From NCBI RefSeq assembly GCF_007197645.1, contig NZ_VKGK01000001.1, forward strand, positions 186,001 through 250,000: a stretch of 64,000 nt of DNA, given 5' to 3'. The position numbers and the translations under genes are program-made. The notes below the pieces were generated by a model. The model saw nothing but the letters and a program-made list of their open reading frames with translations. It had not been told where the DNA came from and did no database searches. Of the stretch, positions 8,859 through 17,553 are shown in pieces. Position 1 is the stretch's first letter; every line of letters starts with the position of its first letter. The stretch is from Shewanella hanedai (GTDB lineage: Bacteria > Pseudomonadota > Gammaproteobacteria > Enterobacterales > Shewanellaceae).

Positions 8859-9956
8859 TTAGAAGTTGTAGCGCATACCTACAGTGAATACGTTGTCGTC
8901 TTCTAGATCAATCTTAGCGCCAGCAATTTTGTAATCGCCAGTGTACATAGCGTAGTGGCCGTATACCATCGTTGATTTAGAGATCTTGTAGTCAGCACCA
9001 ACAGTGATGTTTTGTACATTTACATCGCTAATAGAAGCTAGCATTGCGTTAGTTTCGTTAGCAGCAGTATCTGCATCGTTCGGGTTTAGTAAGCCGAATG
9101 AGTTAGTGAAGTACTTGCTTAGGCCTGACTCGTCAGCACCGTATTGAATTTTCAAGTTAACACCGTTTAGGTTGTAAACAGCGTTTACAAAGTAAGTGTT
9201 ACCTTCTAGATTGTCATACTTTTGGCTTTCAGTGTCTTGGAAGAAACCACCAACTTTAAAGTCACCAAACTTAGCTTGAGCTACAGCGCGGTATGCATCA
9301 ATGTTTGAAATGCCTTTGTTGTATGCTGCTGCGAAGTAGTAGTTTTGTGCTTTGAACTTCTTGTCACCAAGAGTTGCGCTTAATGCGTACTGAGCATCAG
9401 AGTCTGTACCAGCACCTTGGTTGTTGTCAGTCATTAGGTAAGTCGCGTTCAATGTTACTAGGTCAGCGATTTTTGGAGAGTAGTACCAGATACCATCTGC
9501 AGCACGAGTTTGACCAGCAACTAGACGGTCGATATCGGCGTTAGAGTTACCGAATGCATCGATGCCACCTTCAGCTTGCTTGAATACTGTGTCGTTACGA
9601 CCAATAAGTACTGTACCAGCAACAGTTTTAAGACCTAGGAAAGTGTTACGTGCTTTGAATACGTCACCTTCGCTTGAGGTGTTTTCTACTTGGAATTCCA
9701 TCTGGTAGATAATGTCGATATTGTTCGTTAGGCTTTCGCTGCCTTTAAGACCTACATGAGAGAAGTTATTTTCTAGGTAAGTTCCACTTTCGCCAACTGT
9801 TACACCGTTAGTTCCGCCTTGAAGGGTCGTGCTTTGATCTGAATTAGTTACAGCAAGATCAAGACGACCATAGAAGTTAGGGCCTTCGGCTAGCGCACCG
9901 AATGAAGCCAGAGTGAGTACAGATGCAACTGATGCAGAAATAAGTGTTTTTTTCAT
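8859..9956 (-). CDS. Gram-negative general porin (outer membrane beta-barrel)
   Basis: Outer-membrane trimeric porin of the OmpC/OmpF-like superfamily, for diffusion of small solutes. The best start is the ATG at 9956 (MKKTLISASVASVL), giving 365 residues; an ATG-like codon six residues upstream lacks a better ribosome site. The signal peptide is cleaved after FGALA, and the mature protein begins EGPNFYGRLDLAVT. Alternating amphipathic strands run throughout, LIGRNDTVFKQAEGG lies in the usual constriction-loop region, and the C-terminus MRYNF ends in Phe as the BAM machinery needs. It is monocistronic with a long upstream region, which suggests complex control. Confidence 0.92.
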   Translation of the reverse strand: MKKTLISASVASVLTLASFGALAEGPNFYGRLDLAVTNSDQSTTLQGGTNGVTVGESGTYLENNFSHVGLKGSESLTNNIDIIYQMEFQVENTSSEGDVFKARNTFLGLKTVAGTVLIGRNDTVFKQAEGGIDAFGNSNADIDRLVAGQTRAADGIWYYSPKIADLVTLNATYLMTDNNQGAGTDSDAQYALSATLGDKKFKAQNYYFAAAYNKGISNIDAYRAVAQAKFGDFKVGGFFQDTESQKYDNLEGNTYFVNAVYNLNGVNLKIQYGADESGLSKYFTNSFGLLNPNDADTAANETNAMLASISDVNVQNITVGADYKISKSTMVYGHYAMYTGDYKIAGAKIDLEDDNVFTVGMRYNF

Positions 9957-10615
9957 GTCTTTTTTTGCTCCCAAGAACGTAGGTTCTTATCCATTTATTA
10001 ATGGTTGTTTATGATTCTCTAATTGTTTCAAGCATCCAGTCTTGTAACAAATATGAGGCCGAAGTTTATATATTTAATGTTAAAAAGAGTGTGGGCAAGA
10101 TCAAACTTTTCCCTTCCCTTGCAGCTTAGTATTTGTTTATGTGACAAATACTAAGCTTTTTGTGCGAAAGCCGCTGCTTTGTTAACAAGCTTATTAACTC
10201 GTCTATATAGAGTCAGCGCTAATGGTTATTAGACGTAAGCTTTGCCATCTGAATGTATTCAAGTCGATTTTGTTTGGCTGAGTTTGTCATAAAAGTGGAA
10301 CTTTGTTTTGTGATTATTGTCGCAAAACACTGATTGCATGAGGCTCTTATCATATCGATTACAAAAGCTTGTGTATTTATCACTGCAACATTAACAAGGT
10401 TTGTGATGTCGCATGTGGTTTGGTTTGTTGTTGTGATGTTTATTTACATGTGTGAGAAGAGGAGATAAGTGGAAACAAGTTTGAGTTATTAAGCTTGAAA
10501 TAAGATAAAATCAGTTTAATTAATTTCTCATTCCTTAATCTCTGTCTAGATACCTAATACCCAATACTTAGGTTTCTAGTGCAATAGGGTTTAGGTATAA
10601 AGTTTGGAGTGTGTG
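9957..10615. other. Long intergenic region between porin and tcdA
   Basis: About 660 bp with no convincing protein gene. The porin leader contains a small palindrome (AAGAAC-GTAG-GTTCTT, 9973-9988). A strong terminator-like hairpin lies at 10123-10161. The remainder is AT-rich and presumably holds the divergent promoters of the porin and tcdA. Confidence 0.6.
10123..10161 (+). terminator. Perfect 14-bp terminator-like hairpin, possible 3' end of a small RNA
   Basis: AGCTTAGTATTTGT (10123-10136) and its exact reverse complement (10144-10157) flank a 7-nt loop, and TTTTTG follows on the plus strand. No plus-strand gene lies upstream for it to terminate: the nearest, tpm, already has its own terminator. 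A weak promoter-like pair (TTGTAA at 10042, TTATAT at 10066, spacing 18) could start a transcript of roughly 80-90 nt. The hairpin is certain; the RNA is inference. Confidence 0.5.
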
Positions 10616-11431
10616 TTGGAAGAAATGGTGCTTTCTGAAGCCTATATCAATCGCTTTGCCGGTATTGGCCGTTTATATGGTCAAAAAGCATTAGGGCAAT
10701 TTGCGCAATCCCATGTTGCTGTTGTGGGCATTGGTGGCGTTGGAACTTGGGTCGCGGAGGCTTTAGCTAGAAGCGGGATCGGGGAGATAACACTTATCGA
10801 TCTCGATGATATTTGTGTCACCAATACCAACCGTCAAATTCATGCCCTCAAAGAGACAATAGGGGAATCTAAAGTCGAAGTGATGGCGGAGCGTATTTTA
10901 CAGATTAACCCAGATTGTAAAGTTAATCAGATTGAAGATTTCATTACTCCTGAGAATTTAGGTGACTACTTTATTGGGAGGAAGCAAGCTGGTGATTTAG
11001 ATTTTGTGGTTGACTGTATTGATGCCGTAAAACCTAAAGCAGCATTGATTGCTTGGTGTAAACGACAAAAGCTTCCCATCGTTACCGTTGGTGGGGCTGG
11101 TGGACAGGTCGATCCCACTCAGGTTCAGGTGACTGATTTAGCCAAGACTTACCAAGATCCTTTGCTGGCTAAAGTGCGCAACATATTAAGACGCGAATAT
11201 AATTTTTCTAAAAATCTACAACGACGTTTTAGTATCGAAGCGGTTTTCTCAACAGAACAGCTCGTTTACCCTCAAGCTGATGGTAGTGTGTGTAATACCA
11301 AGGCAAATGCCGATGGCAGCATGAGAATGGATTGTGCATCAGGTTTTGGTGCCGTCACGGTAGTCACTGGCACATTTGGCTTTATTGCTGCCAGCAGAGT
11401 GTTAATCAAGTTGGCTAGAAAAGCTGAATAA
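10616..11431 (+). CDS. tcdA: tRNA threonylcarbamoyladenosine dehydratase TcdA (CsdL)
   Basis: ATP-dependent enzyme that cyclises t6A37 to ct6A in ANN-decoding tRNAs; it belongs to the E1/ThiF/MoeB superfamily. The ATP-binding loop VVGIGGVGTWVAEAL lies near residue 35, followed by LIDLDDICVTNTNRQIHAL, DCIDAVKPKAALI, and near the end SMRMDCASGFGAVTVVTGTFG, all close to E. coli TcdA. The start is uncertain: TTG at 10616 has a GGAG six bases upstream, ATG at 10625 is the next choice, and TTG at 10604 is possible. The gene is closed by its own terminator. Confidence 0.93.
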   Translation: MEEMVLSEAYINRFAGIGRLYGQKALGQFAQSHVAVVGIGGVGTWVAEALARSGIGEITLIDLDDICVTNTNRQIHALKETIGESKVEVMAERILQINPDCKVNQIEDFITPENLGDYFIGRKQAGDLDFVVDCIDAVKPKAALIAWCKRQKLPIVTVGGAGGQVDPTQVQVTDLAKTYQDPLLAKVRNILRREYNFSKNLQRRFSIEAVFSTEQLVYPQADGSVCNTKANADGSMRMDCASGFGAVTVVTGTFGFIAASRVLIKLARKAE

Positions 11432-11439
11432 GCACCATT

Positions 11440-11466
11440 AAGGCGTAATAACACTTACGCCTTTTT
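11440..11466 (+). terminator. Terminator of tcdA
   Basis: 9-bp stem AAGGCGTAA / TTACGCCTT with a 6-nt loop, running into TTTTT, 8 bp after the stop codon. Confidence 0.88.
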
Positions 11467-11593
11467 ACACCTTTCTAGTATCCGCACGTTAAACCACAAT
11501 CACTTCTGATCTTATAAACTTTGATATAGGTCTAATGATTATCAGGATGGCCTTGTTAGAATCTGGCCTCTTTGTATTTTAGGTCACCCTCTT

Positions 11594-12826
11594 ATGAGAC
11601 AAGCATTATTAACGCGCTTTTTACGTTATATAAAGATTGATACTCAGTCTAATGAAAGTAACGCTCAGTCCCCAAGTACCGCTTCACAATTTGAATTTGC
11701 GAGTTTGCTAAAAGCGGAGCTTGAACAGCTCGGGTTTCAGAGCGTTGAATTAACCGAATCCGGTTATTTAACTGCGAGTGTGCCAAAGACCGTCAACGGG
11801 GTTCCGTGTATTGGTTTTATTGCTCACTTAGATACCGCTCCTGATTTTAACGGCGCTAATGTCAATCCTCAGATAATTGAAGATTATAATGGTGAAGATA
11901 TCTTACTTGGAGAATGTGGTTTACTAAGTACAGAACAGTTCCCTAGTATGCTTAACTACATTGGTCAAACACTCATCACGACGGATGGGGAGAGTTTGCT
12001 GGGAGGAGATGATAAAGCGGGCATTGCTGAAATTATTACAGCTTTAGCTTACCTTTTGGAGCATCCAGAGATTTCACACGGCGAGATTAGATTGTGCTTT
12101 ACGCCCGATGAAGAGATAGGGCGAGGTGCCGATCATTTTGATGTTCCTGGCTTCGGTGCACAATGGGCTTATACCATCGATGGTGGGCAGTTAGGTGAGC
12201 TAGAATTTGAGAATTTTAATGCAGCCACAGCCGTTATTCGAGCTAAAGGCAACAATTGTCATCCAGGAACCGCTTATGGGGTGATGGTGAATGCTCAGAC
12301 TATGGTGGCTCGTTTTCACGCTAAGATGCCGTTGCAAGATACCCCTGAGGGAAGCAAAGATCGTGATGGTTTCTTTCACCTTGTGAACATGCAGGGCCAA
12401 ACTGAAGAAGCTGAGCTGACCTATCTTATTCGTGATTTTGATATCGATACTTTCGAAAAGCGTAAGCAGTGGTTAACTGACAGGGTGAATAGCTATAACG
12501 CCGATTTAGTCGTGGGAAGCTTAGAGATAGAACTCACCGACAGTTACTTCAATATGAAAGAGCAGATATTACCCTATCCACATATTATAGAGATTGCTCA
12601 GCAGGTACTCATAAGCCAAGGTATTACACCGATTGTTAAGCCAATTAGGGGCGGCACTGACGGCGCTAGGCTCTCTTACATGAACCTGCCCTGTCCGAAC
12701 ATTTTTACCGGTGGGCATAACTTTCATGGCAAGCATGAGTACATCTGCCTTGAGTCTATGGAAAAAGCGGTTGATGTGATTATCGCAATTAGCAAGATGA
12801 CTGGGCAGCAGTTTCTATCTAAATAA
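11594..12826 (+). CDS. pepT: Peptidase T (tripeptide aminopeptidase, M20B)
   Basis: Cytoplasmic dizinc aminopeptidase that removes the N-terminal residue of tripeptides. 410 residues, full length. The zinc ligands known for the family can be placed: His78 and Asp80 in IAHLDTAPD, the bridging Asp in LLGGDDKAGIAE, the catalytic Glu pair in CFTPDEEIGRGA, Asp in YTIDGG, and His in HNFHGKHEYI near the C-terminus. The start is ATG 11594. In E. coli pepT is under FNR control, but I see no convincing FNR box in the short upstream region here. The gene converges on the histidine kinase gene. Confidence 0.96.
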   Translation: MRQALLTRFLRYIKIDTQSNESNAQSPSTASQFEFASLLKAELEQLGFQSVELTESGYLTASVPKTVNGVPCIGFIAHLDTAPDFNGANVNPQIIEDYNGEDILLGECGLLSTEQFPSMLNYIGQTLITTDGESLLGGDDKAGIAEIITALAYLLEHPEISHGEIRLCFTPDEEIGRGADHFDVPGFGAQWAYTIDGGQLGELEFENFNAATAVIRAKGNNCHPGTAYGVMVNAQTMVARFHAKMPLQDTPEGSKDRDGFFHLVNMQGQTEEAELTYLIRDFDIDTFEKRKQWLTDRVNSYNADLVVGSLEIELTDSYFNMKEQILPYPHIIEIAQQVLISQGITPIVKPIRGGTDGARLSYMNLPCPNIFTGGHNFHGKHEYICLESMEKAVDVIIAISKMTGQQFLSK

Positions 12827-12840
12827 TGAGTATGCTTGCA

Positions 12841-12866
12841 AGCCTTGTCGATGTAGACGAGGCTTT
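12841..12866 (+). terminator. Probable terminator of pepT
   Basis: AGCCTTGTC / GACGAGGCT stem (one G-U pair) with a 6-nt loop, 15 bp after the stop; the T tail is short. Confidence 0.45.
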
Positions 12867-12909
12867 CTGCATCAATCACTGTGTTGATTGGTCTTACCTT
12901 GAATTGGAA

Positions 12910-14550
12910 TTAGTTTAGGTTTTCGAAAAAAATGTCCGAATCAAGCTCTTCATCTTCAGACAGCTCGATTGGGAAATCGATATGAAAACATGCTCCTCCA
13001 AGTTTACATTCTGGAAGAAGCTTGATGCTTCCCTTTAATAAGGTTGTAGCGTTGAAAGCGGCTGAGAGCCCAAGACCAGTGCCACCTTTATTACGTGATG
13101 TGGTAAAGAAAGGTTCGAAAATACGGGTGATATTTTCTTCCGTTATTCCTGAGCCATTATCCTGAATCCAAATGTTAAGTTGTGTACCTTCAAGTTCAGC
13201 TTTAATGTTGATAATAGGGTGACTAACTTGCTTAAATGCGTGAGCGTAGGCGTTTGAGAGCACATTGGTGGTGATCTGTTTCAGCAAGTTATAATTCGTT
13301 TTAACTGATAACATTGGGTCGATTTCGAATTGTAAGTCTACATCGATGCCTTTAAATAAGGCTTTGATGGATTCGTGACTATCTATTAGCTCTTGTTGAA
13401 GGTTAAAGCTTCGTTTCTCTTCTTGGCTTTGCTGTGCGGCGACAGTCTTAAACTTCTGGATCAGGCTACTTGCCCGGGTAATATTATTGACGATGAGCTC
13501 ACAACTTAATTGGTACTCTTCTAAGATGGTATTGATCTCTTCCAGCGTCGCATTCTCGCTGTGAATCACTTTTATCAGCTCATCGATATGGTTCAGTTGC
13601 GAGCTGGCAGCGGTTAAACAAATCCCAATAGGGGTATTTATTTCGTGGGCCACGCCGGAAACCAAGCCGCCTAACGCTGCCATTTTTTCCTGTTCTACTA
13701 AGACTTCTTGAGCACGTTTAAGCACCAGTAATGACTGTTCGAGCTCCTGAGTTTGCTCTTTTACTTGGCTGGAGAGCTCTTCTTTATAACTGGTTTCAAG
13801 TGCTAATAGTCTTTCTCGGTCGGTTAATGCATCTAACAGTTCCTGTTTGGATCGCTTGATATCTGCGAAAGAGGCTCTTAGCTGTTGCTGCATGGTATTG
13901 ATGGCATGGGAGACTTGATGGAACTCATCATCTTTATTTTCATTCTGATCGAAATTTAACGGCACGAAAGGGGAGTCGAGATCGATTTTTTGACAGTACA
14001 GACTTAAACGATGCAGATGACGAGTGACCATATACCAGATCAAAAACAGAATAAACCCAGCCACAATGAAGGTTTTTATGGCATTGGAAAATAAGATAAT
14101 AATTATACGATCCAAAAGCTTATCGTAAACAGCTTTGAGATCTGCTTGAATGAGTAAAGTGCCGACTGGAATGAGGTCGTTGCCTGAGCTGTATGATAGT
14201 TCGAAGGATTTTTCTATGGTATTTTCTGGTGAAGGTTCACCGGCAATCCATTCTTGGCCACTGTCATCATTAATGGAAATATAAGTGATATCGGGTAGTT
14301 GAATAAGGCCATGGATTTGAGTATTAATGAGACGATCGTCAATGACCCAGATACTGGCTGCCAGCACATCTAGGTTTACTTTTTCTATATTATTAAATTG
14401 TCGTTCGATCCTGTCGACATCACCTTTATAGTCGCTAACGAGTTGAAAGCCTGTTGTTAATATTGTAATTAACGAGCTAAAAATAACAATTGATAGCGTC
14501 AGCTTAAAACCGATAGGACTATTGATGAGCTGGCTAGTAAATGTCTGCAT
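12910..14550 (-). CDS. Membrane sensor histidine kinase
   Basis: 546 residues. There are transmembrane helices at about 15-38 and 152-175. A periplasmic sensor of about 110 residues between them contains ISINDDSGQEWIAGEP, resembling small Cache/PAS-like sensors. A cytoplasmic HAMP-like linker and a coiled coil follow (about 215-290). The H box ALGGLVSGVAHEINTPIG places the phospho-acceptor at His302. The ATPase has an N box (NVLSNAYAHAF), G1 (DNGSGI) and G2 (GTGLGLSAAF). It therefore looks catalytically complete. No response-regulator gene is adjacent, so it is an orphan kinase and its signal is unknown. It is divergent from the SieB-like gene. Confidence 0.9.
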   Translation of the reverse strand: MQTFTSQLINSPIGFKLTLSIVIFSSLITILTTGFQLVSDYKGDVDRIERQFNNIEKVNLDVLAASIWVIDDRLINTQIHGLIQLPDITYISINDDSGQEWIAGEPSPENTIEKSFELSYSSGNDLIPVGTLLIQADLKAVYDKLLDRIIIILFSNAIKTFIVAGFILFLIWYMVTRHLHRLSLYCQKIDLDSPFVPLNFDQNENKDDEFHQVSHAINTMQQQLRASFADIKRSKQELLDALTDRERLLALETSYKEELSSQVKEQTQELEQSLLVLKRAQEVLVEQEKMAALGGLVSGVAHEINTPIGICLTAASSQLNHIDELIKVIHSENATLEEINTILEEYQLSCELIVNNITRASSLIQKFKTVAAQQSQEEKRSFNLQQELIDSHESIKALFKGIDVDLQFEIDPMLSVKTNYNLLKQITTNVLSNAYAHAFKQVSHPIINIKAELEGTQLNIWIQDNGSGITEENITRIFEPFFTTSRNKGGTGLGLSAAFNATTLLKGSIKLLPECKLGGACFHIDFPIELSEDEELDSDIFFENLN

Positions 14551-14779
14551 TAATCCTTTCTTATGTGACTAAAGAGATACCTTAACTCAATATTCCATAC
14601 TTATTCTGATTGTGCTAATTTTTCTTGTTATAAGCATAGACGGATAATAAGACTGTTGACGGTGAAAGTTAAATATCAATAAGAAAAATAAGAACCTATG
14701 TGTTACTTTTTGTCAGTATTTATGGCATCGATATTGCAGAGTATTTGTTCTGTTCAGTTTATTGACACTAGGTCTGTAT

Positions 14780-15391
14780 ATGCAGAAGATCAAAACTAAA
14801 AAAATTAAGCTTTCAAGCTCTAAGCAATTGAGCTTTAACTTAATGTTGTGGGTAGTCATCGTCAGTGGTGGCCTTCTTTTTATGCCAGAACCTCTATTGC
14901 TAATGCTCAATTTGGATGCATCAGTGGCGGCTTATTCTCACTTTATTGGTTTAGGCCTCATTATTGGTGTTGCTTACCTGTTGACTCAAATTTTGAATTA
15001 CTTTCTTGATGAAGCGATCACTTATTTTAAAGGTAAACGCATAATCGAAGTGATAGAAGAGAAAGTAAGGTTACTGGATCCTGCGGAGCGGGCACTGTTA
15101 AGAGAGTTTTTTTTACAGGGAGAAACTATCTTAACTCTGCCACAAGATGAACCGGCTGTTAGAAGTTTACTTACAACGAATATCATTGAAAACCTAGGCA
15201 ATCAAAAGCACTATGCTATCCAGGGCCCAACAGCTGATTATAAAATATCAATGAGGGCTAGAATTTACTTGAATCGTCAAGTGTTAAGACTGCCAACGGG
15301 TGAGCCAAGCGAAGATGAGATGAAGAACCTGATTAAGGCCAGACCGCACTTCGTGAATAACATTGTCAATCCGCGTAAGCATGCAGCTTAA
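14780..15391 (+). CDS. SieB-like superinfection exclusion family membrane protein
   Basis: 203 residues from the ATG at 14780; a TTG six codons upstream is less likely. Two hydrophobic helices (about 18-42 and 50-75) are followed by a cytoplasmic domain with LLDPAERALLREFFLQGE and LPQDEPAVRSLLTTNIIENL. That pattern is what I recall for SieB, the lambdoid and Rac prophage protein that aborts superinfecting phage growth. Family assignment is from memory and moderate. In many marine gammaproteobacteria such genes are chromosomal, outside prophages, and their role is untested. No phage genes surround it here. It is followed by a strong stem-loop at 15435. Confidence 0.65.
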   Translation: MQKIKTKKIKLSSSKQLSFNLMLWVVIVSGGLLFMPEPLLLMLNLDASVAAYSHFIGLGLIIGVAYLLTQILNYFLDEAITYFKGKRIIEVIEEKVRLLDPAERALLREFFLQGETILTLPQDEPAVRSLLTTNIIENLGNQKHYAIQGPTADYKISMRARIYLNRQVLRLPTGEPSEDEMKNLIKARPHFVNNIVNPRKHAA

Positions 15392-15434
15392 TGTGCGTTA
15401 AGACTCTTTGCAGAGCAACAGAGTAGAGATCGAA

Positions 15435-15458
15435 AATAGGGGGATTCATCCCCCTATT
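15435..15458 (+). terminator. Strong stem-loop downstream of the SieB-like gene
   Basis: Perfect 10-bp stem AATAGGGGGA / TCCCCCTATT with a 4-nt loop, 44 bp past the stop. There is no T run, so it may act as an RNA-stabilising or attenuating structure rather than a classic terminator. Confidence 0.55.
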
Positions 15459-15517
15459 AGCGTTACCAATCGAAACGATTATTCCTTATCACCAAGATTA
15501 CCGTTTCAGGTAATGTT

Positions 15518-15544
15518 TGCTGAACTCTGCTGAACTCTGCTGAA
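15518..15544. repeat. Short tandem repeat (TGCTGAACTC, 2.7 copies)
   Basis: Two perfect 10-bp units and a partial third lie between the SieB-like gene and the small DUF3149 gene. Confidence 0.85.
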
Positions 15545-15559
15545 AACGTGTCGTGGTCA

Positions 15560-15688
15560 TTATTCAGGTTTTGATTTTTGAATAAACATCCACATCAGAT
15601 ACGACATAATACCTATCGTACAAAAGATAACGATCATTGATAGAAGTCCTATCGGATTGCCAAACATTAAATCTAGCCAGAAAAGCAT
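15560..15688 (-). CDS. DUF3149-type small membrane protein (42 aa)
   Basis: The minus strand encodes MLFWLDLMFGNPIGLLSMI followed by one hydrophobic helix and the tail IQKSKPE. The opening FWLDLMFGNPxGLLS is the pattern I recall for DUF3149 proteins, about 40-residue single-helix membrane proteins of unknown role in Shewanella and Vibrio relatives. A ribosome site (AAGGA, 8 nt before ATG) supports expression. It lies between the SieB-like gene and tRNA-Leu. The 15689-16059 stretch upstream holds only its promoter and that of the tRNA. Confidence 0.8.
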   Translation of the reverse strand: MLFWLDLMFGNPIGLLSMIVIFCTIGIMSYLMWMFIQKSKPE

Positions 15689-15982
15689 GTGTGAAGTCCT
15701 TTTTTAAATATTCGCTTTTCACTAAATTAGCTTTGTTTAGATTGAGATAAGATGATCTTGATCAATAAAATGAACGTAACTGTTGCAAAAATGAAGCTCT
15801 AACATTAAAAGTTTGAACTGCATCGTATTTTGCTTATTTATGAATTAACTCAAGAGTGAAATGTGCGTTTTTATAGCGGCGATTATCTGTTTAAAAAGAG
15901 CTCATTGTGAATGCATTATCATCAAACGTGAATGCTTGAGTGTGAAAAGTGCTCAGTTAGACTATTTATGGCTTTTTTGGGC

Positions 15983-16010
15983 TTGCCATTATTAGCCGCA
16001 AAGGTATAAT
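15983..16010 (+). promoter_or_regulatory. Sigma-70 promoter of tRNA-Leu
   Basis: TTGCCA (15983-15988), a 16-bp spacer and a perfect TATAAT (16005-16010) lie about 50 bp before the tRNA. A GC-rich discriminator (CGCC) follows, as in stringently controlled stable-RNA promoters. Confidence 0.65.
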
Positions 16011-16059
16011 CGCCATCACTTACTAAGGTCCTCGGATGTTAGTAAGGCTATTTAATGAT

Positions 16060-16144
16060 GCCGGTGTGGTGGAATTGGTAGACACGACGGATTCAAAATC
16101 CGTTGCTTTCGAGCGTGACGGTTCAAGTCCGTCCTCCGGTACCA
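16060..16144 (+). tRNA. tRNA-Leu (anticodon CAA)
   Basis: 85-nt class II tRNA with encoded CCA. The anticodon stem-loop is ACGGATT-CAA-AATCCGT, a long variable arm follows, and the T arm is GACGG-TTCAAGT-CCGTC. The acceptor is GCCGGTG / CTCCGGT with a G1-U72 wobble, as in E. coli tRNA-Leu(UAA), plus an apparent U6-U67 mismatch. The 3' half from 16092 is repeated 1462 bp downstream, so this gene is the integration site of the Fic islet. It remains complete. Confidence 0.95.
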
Positions 16145-16153
16145 ATTAAAATA
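16092..16153 (+). repeat. 62-bp direct repeat, left copy (att-like, in tRNA-Leu 3' end)
   Basis: The sequence from the anticodon loop through CCA and nine bases beyond is identical, as read by eye, to 17554-17615. Flanking bases differ on both sides. This is the form of an attL/attR pair made by integration into a tRNA 3' end. Confidence 0.9.
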
Positions 16154-16159
16154 GAAAAG

Positions 16160-16182
16160 CCTGCCTTCGAGCAGGTTTTTTT
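16160..16182 (+). terminator. Terminator of tRNA-Leu (islet-borne copy)
   Basis: CCTGC / GCAGG stem with a 6-nt loop and T7. It is nearly identical to the hairpin at 17649-17674 beyond the right repeat. Confidence 0.85.
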
Positions 16183-16227
16183 ATGTCTGTGATTTAGTAT
16201 GAACTAGGGCTGCACTGTTTTAGGCGG

Positions 16228-17358
16228 TCAACTCTTTTGAATTAAGTAGCGTCGACTACGTCCTTCTCCAATCGGAACTAAGATCTCTTTTTCAACCAAA
16301 TCTCCTATATCTCTCGCCGCAGTTGCATCGGTTGTTTTAGCTAAAGCTTTATATTTTTTCCGTGAAATACCCTCGCTAAAATCCGTTGTTTCTAATAGCT
16401 TGGTAATCACTTTTCTTTGTCTAGTATTAAATACAGTTAATTGGTTCTTTTGCCAAAAGCGAGTTGTTTGCATGACTCGTTCAAATTCTTTCTTGGCATC
16501 TATTGCAGCAATCTCCAGCATTGATAAAAACCAAACTATCCATGCGGTTAAATCGAGGTTATTTTTTTCATCTACAATTTTTTCATTGCTTCCTAACTCA
16601 CAACGCTGATGGCTTTCTAACAGTTGATAGTATTCATTGCGGTGACTTTCAAAAGCTGATGATAAAGAAAATAAACGCAGGTTAATATGCTCTGCCTCAG
16701 CTAAGCAGCGCTCTGCAATGATCCGAGATAAACGGCCGTTACCATCATCAAACGGATGAATAGTGACAAACCAAAACTTAGCGATTGCAGCCCTGATAAA
16801 GGTGGATTCGTTTGATGAGGCATTTAGCCAGTCAAAAAATAACTCCATCTCTTGTTCTACTTCGCTATTTACTGCACCTGGTGCTTCAAAGTGAACTTGT
16901 TGCTTACCGTATCGCCCCGAAACTATCTGCATAGTGTCATCACGGTAATCACCGATAGTCATGGGTGTGATGATTGGTGCAACTGGGAAAAGCATTTGAT
17001 GCCACTGCTTTATGACATCATGATTGACTTGTTGCTCTGTCGTACGGATTGCAGATAATAAAAGCTCAACCATTGCATCACTTTGCTGGTTAAACTTATT
17101 ACCTTTACCAATACCTAATTTATTGACGATGCTAGAACGAACTGAATCTCGATCATATAGCTCACCTTCAATTTTGGCGGAGGCTAGCGTTTCATCAAGT
17201 AATATCGCAGCTTCCCAATCTAAACGTTGCTCAAGTGATAGAAACTCACTCAATTGCTTTAATGGCGACACGGCTTGTATGCATGACTCTAGCTTGGGGA
17301 TAACGATGGTCTTATCATAAGTAAAGTTAGGCCAGTCTTTCAGTTGCCAAATCCACAT
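16228..17358 (-). CDS. Fic family protein with DUF4172 N-terminal domain
   Basis: Fic enzymes transfer a nucleotide monophosphate, usually AMP, to target hydroxyls. 376 residues. The DUF4172-like N-terminus (MWIWQLKDWPNFTYD) includes an inhibitory motif SAKIEG at 60-65, matching (S/T)xxxE(G/N), so this is a class II Fic with a built-in inhibitory helix. The catalytic motif HPFDDGNGR at 201-209 is complete. The C-terminus looks like a winged helix (residues about 315-372, KYKALAKTTDATAARDIGDLVEKEI), as in Fic proteins that may bind DNA. It is alone inside the islet, with no separate antitoxin gene, consistent with self-inhibition. The target is unknown. Confidence 0.92.
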   Translation of the reverse strand: MWIWQLKDWPNFTYDKTIVIPKLESCIQAVSPLKQLSEFLSLEQRLDWEAAILLDETLASAKIEGELYDRDSVRSSIVNKLGIGKGNKFNQQSDAMVELLLSAIRTTEQQVNHDVIKQWHQMLFPVAPIITPMTIGDYRDDTMQIVSGRYGKQQVHFEAPGAVNSEVEQEMELFFDWLNASSNESTFIRAAIAKFWFVTIHPFDDGNGRLSRIIAERCLAEAEHINLRLFSLSSAFESHRNEYYQLLESHQRCELGSNEKIVDEKNNLDLTAWIVWFLSMLEIAAIDAKKEFERVMQTTRFWQKNQLTVFNTRQRKVITKLLETTDFSEGISRKKYKALAKTTDATAARDIGDLVEKEILVPIGEGRSRRYLIQKS

Positions 17359-17553
17359 AATGTCTCTCTGAGTTGTTTAGAACGGATAATCATCTCAAAT
17401 TATGAGTCGATTAAAGGGGTTAATCAACTCATTTATCTTTTTCTCATAGGAAGAGCAAAATTTACTGAGACAATTCTTTATGCAAAGAATTTGCAAAGGT
17501 GATTTTTGTTGTTTTACCTATTGATATTGTTGAGTATTTTTAGTGGCGTCCTT

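Noticed and set aside
11528..11545. FNR site upstream of pepT, as in E. coli
   Set aside because: The best candidate (TTGATatagGTCTA) matches only one half-site well.
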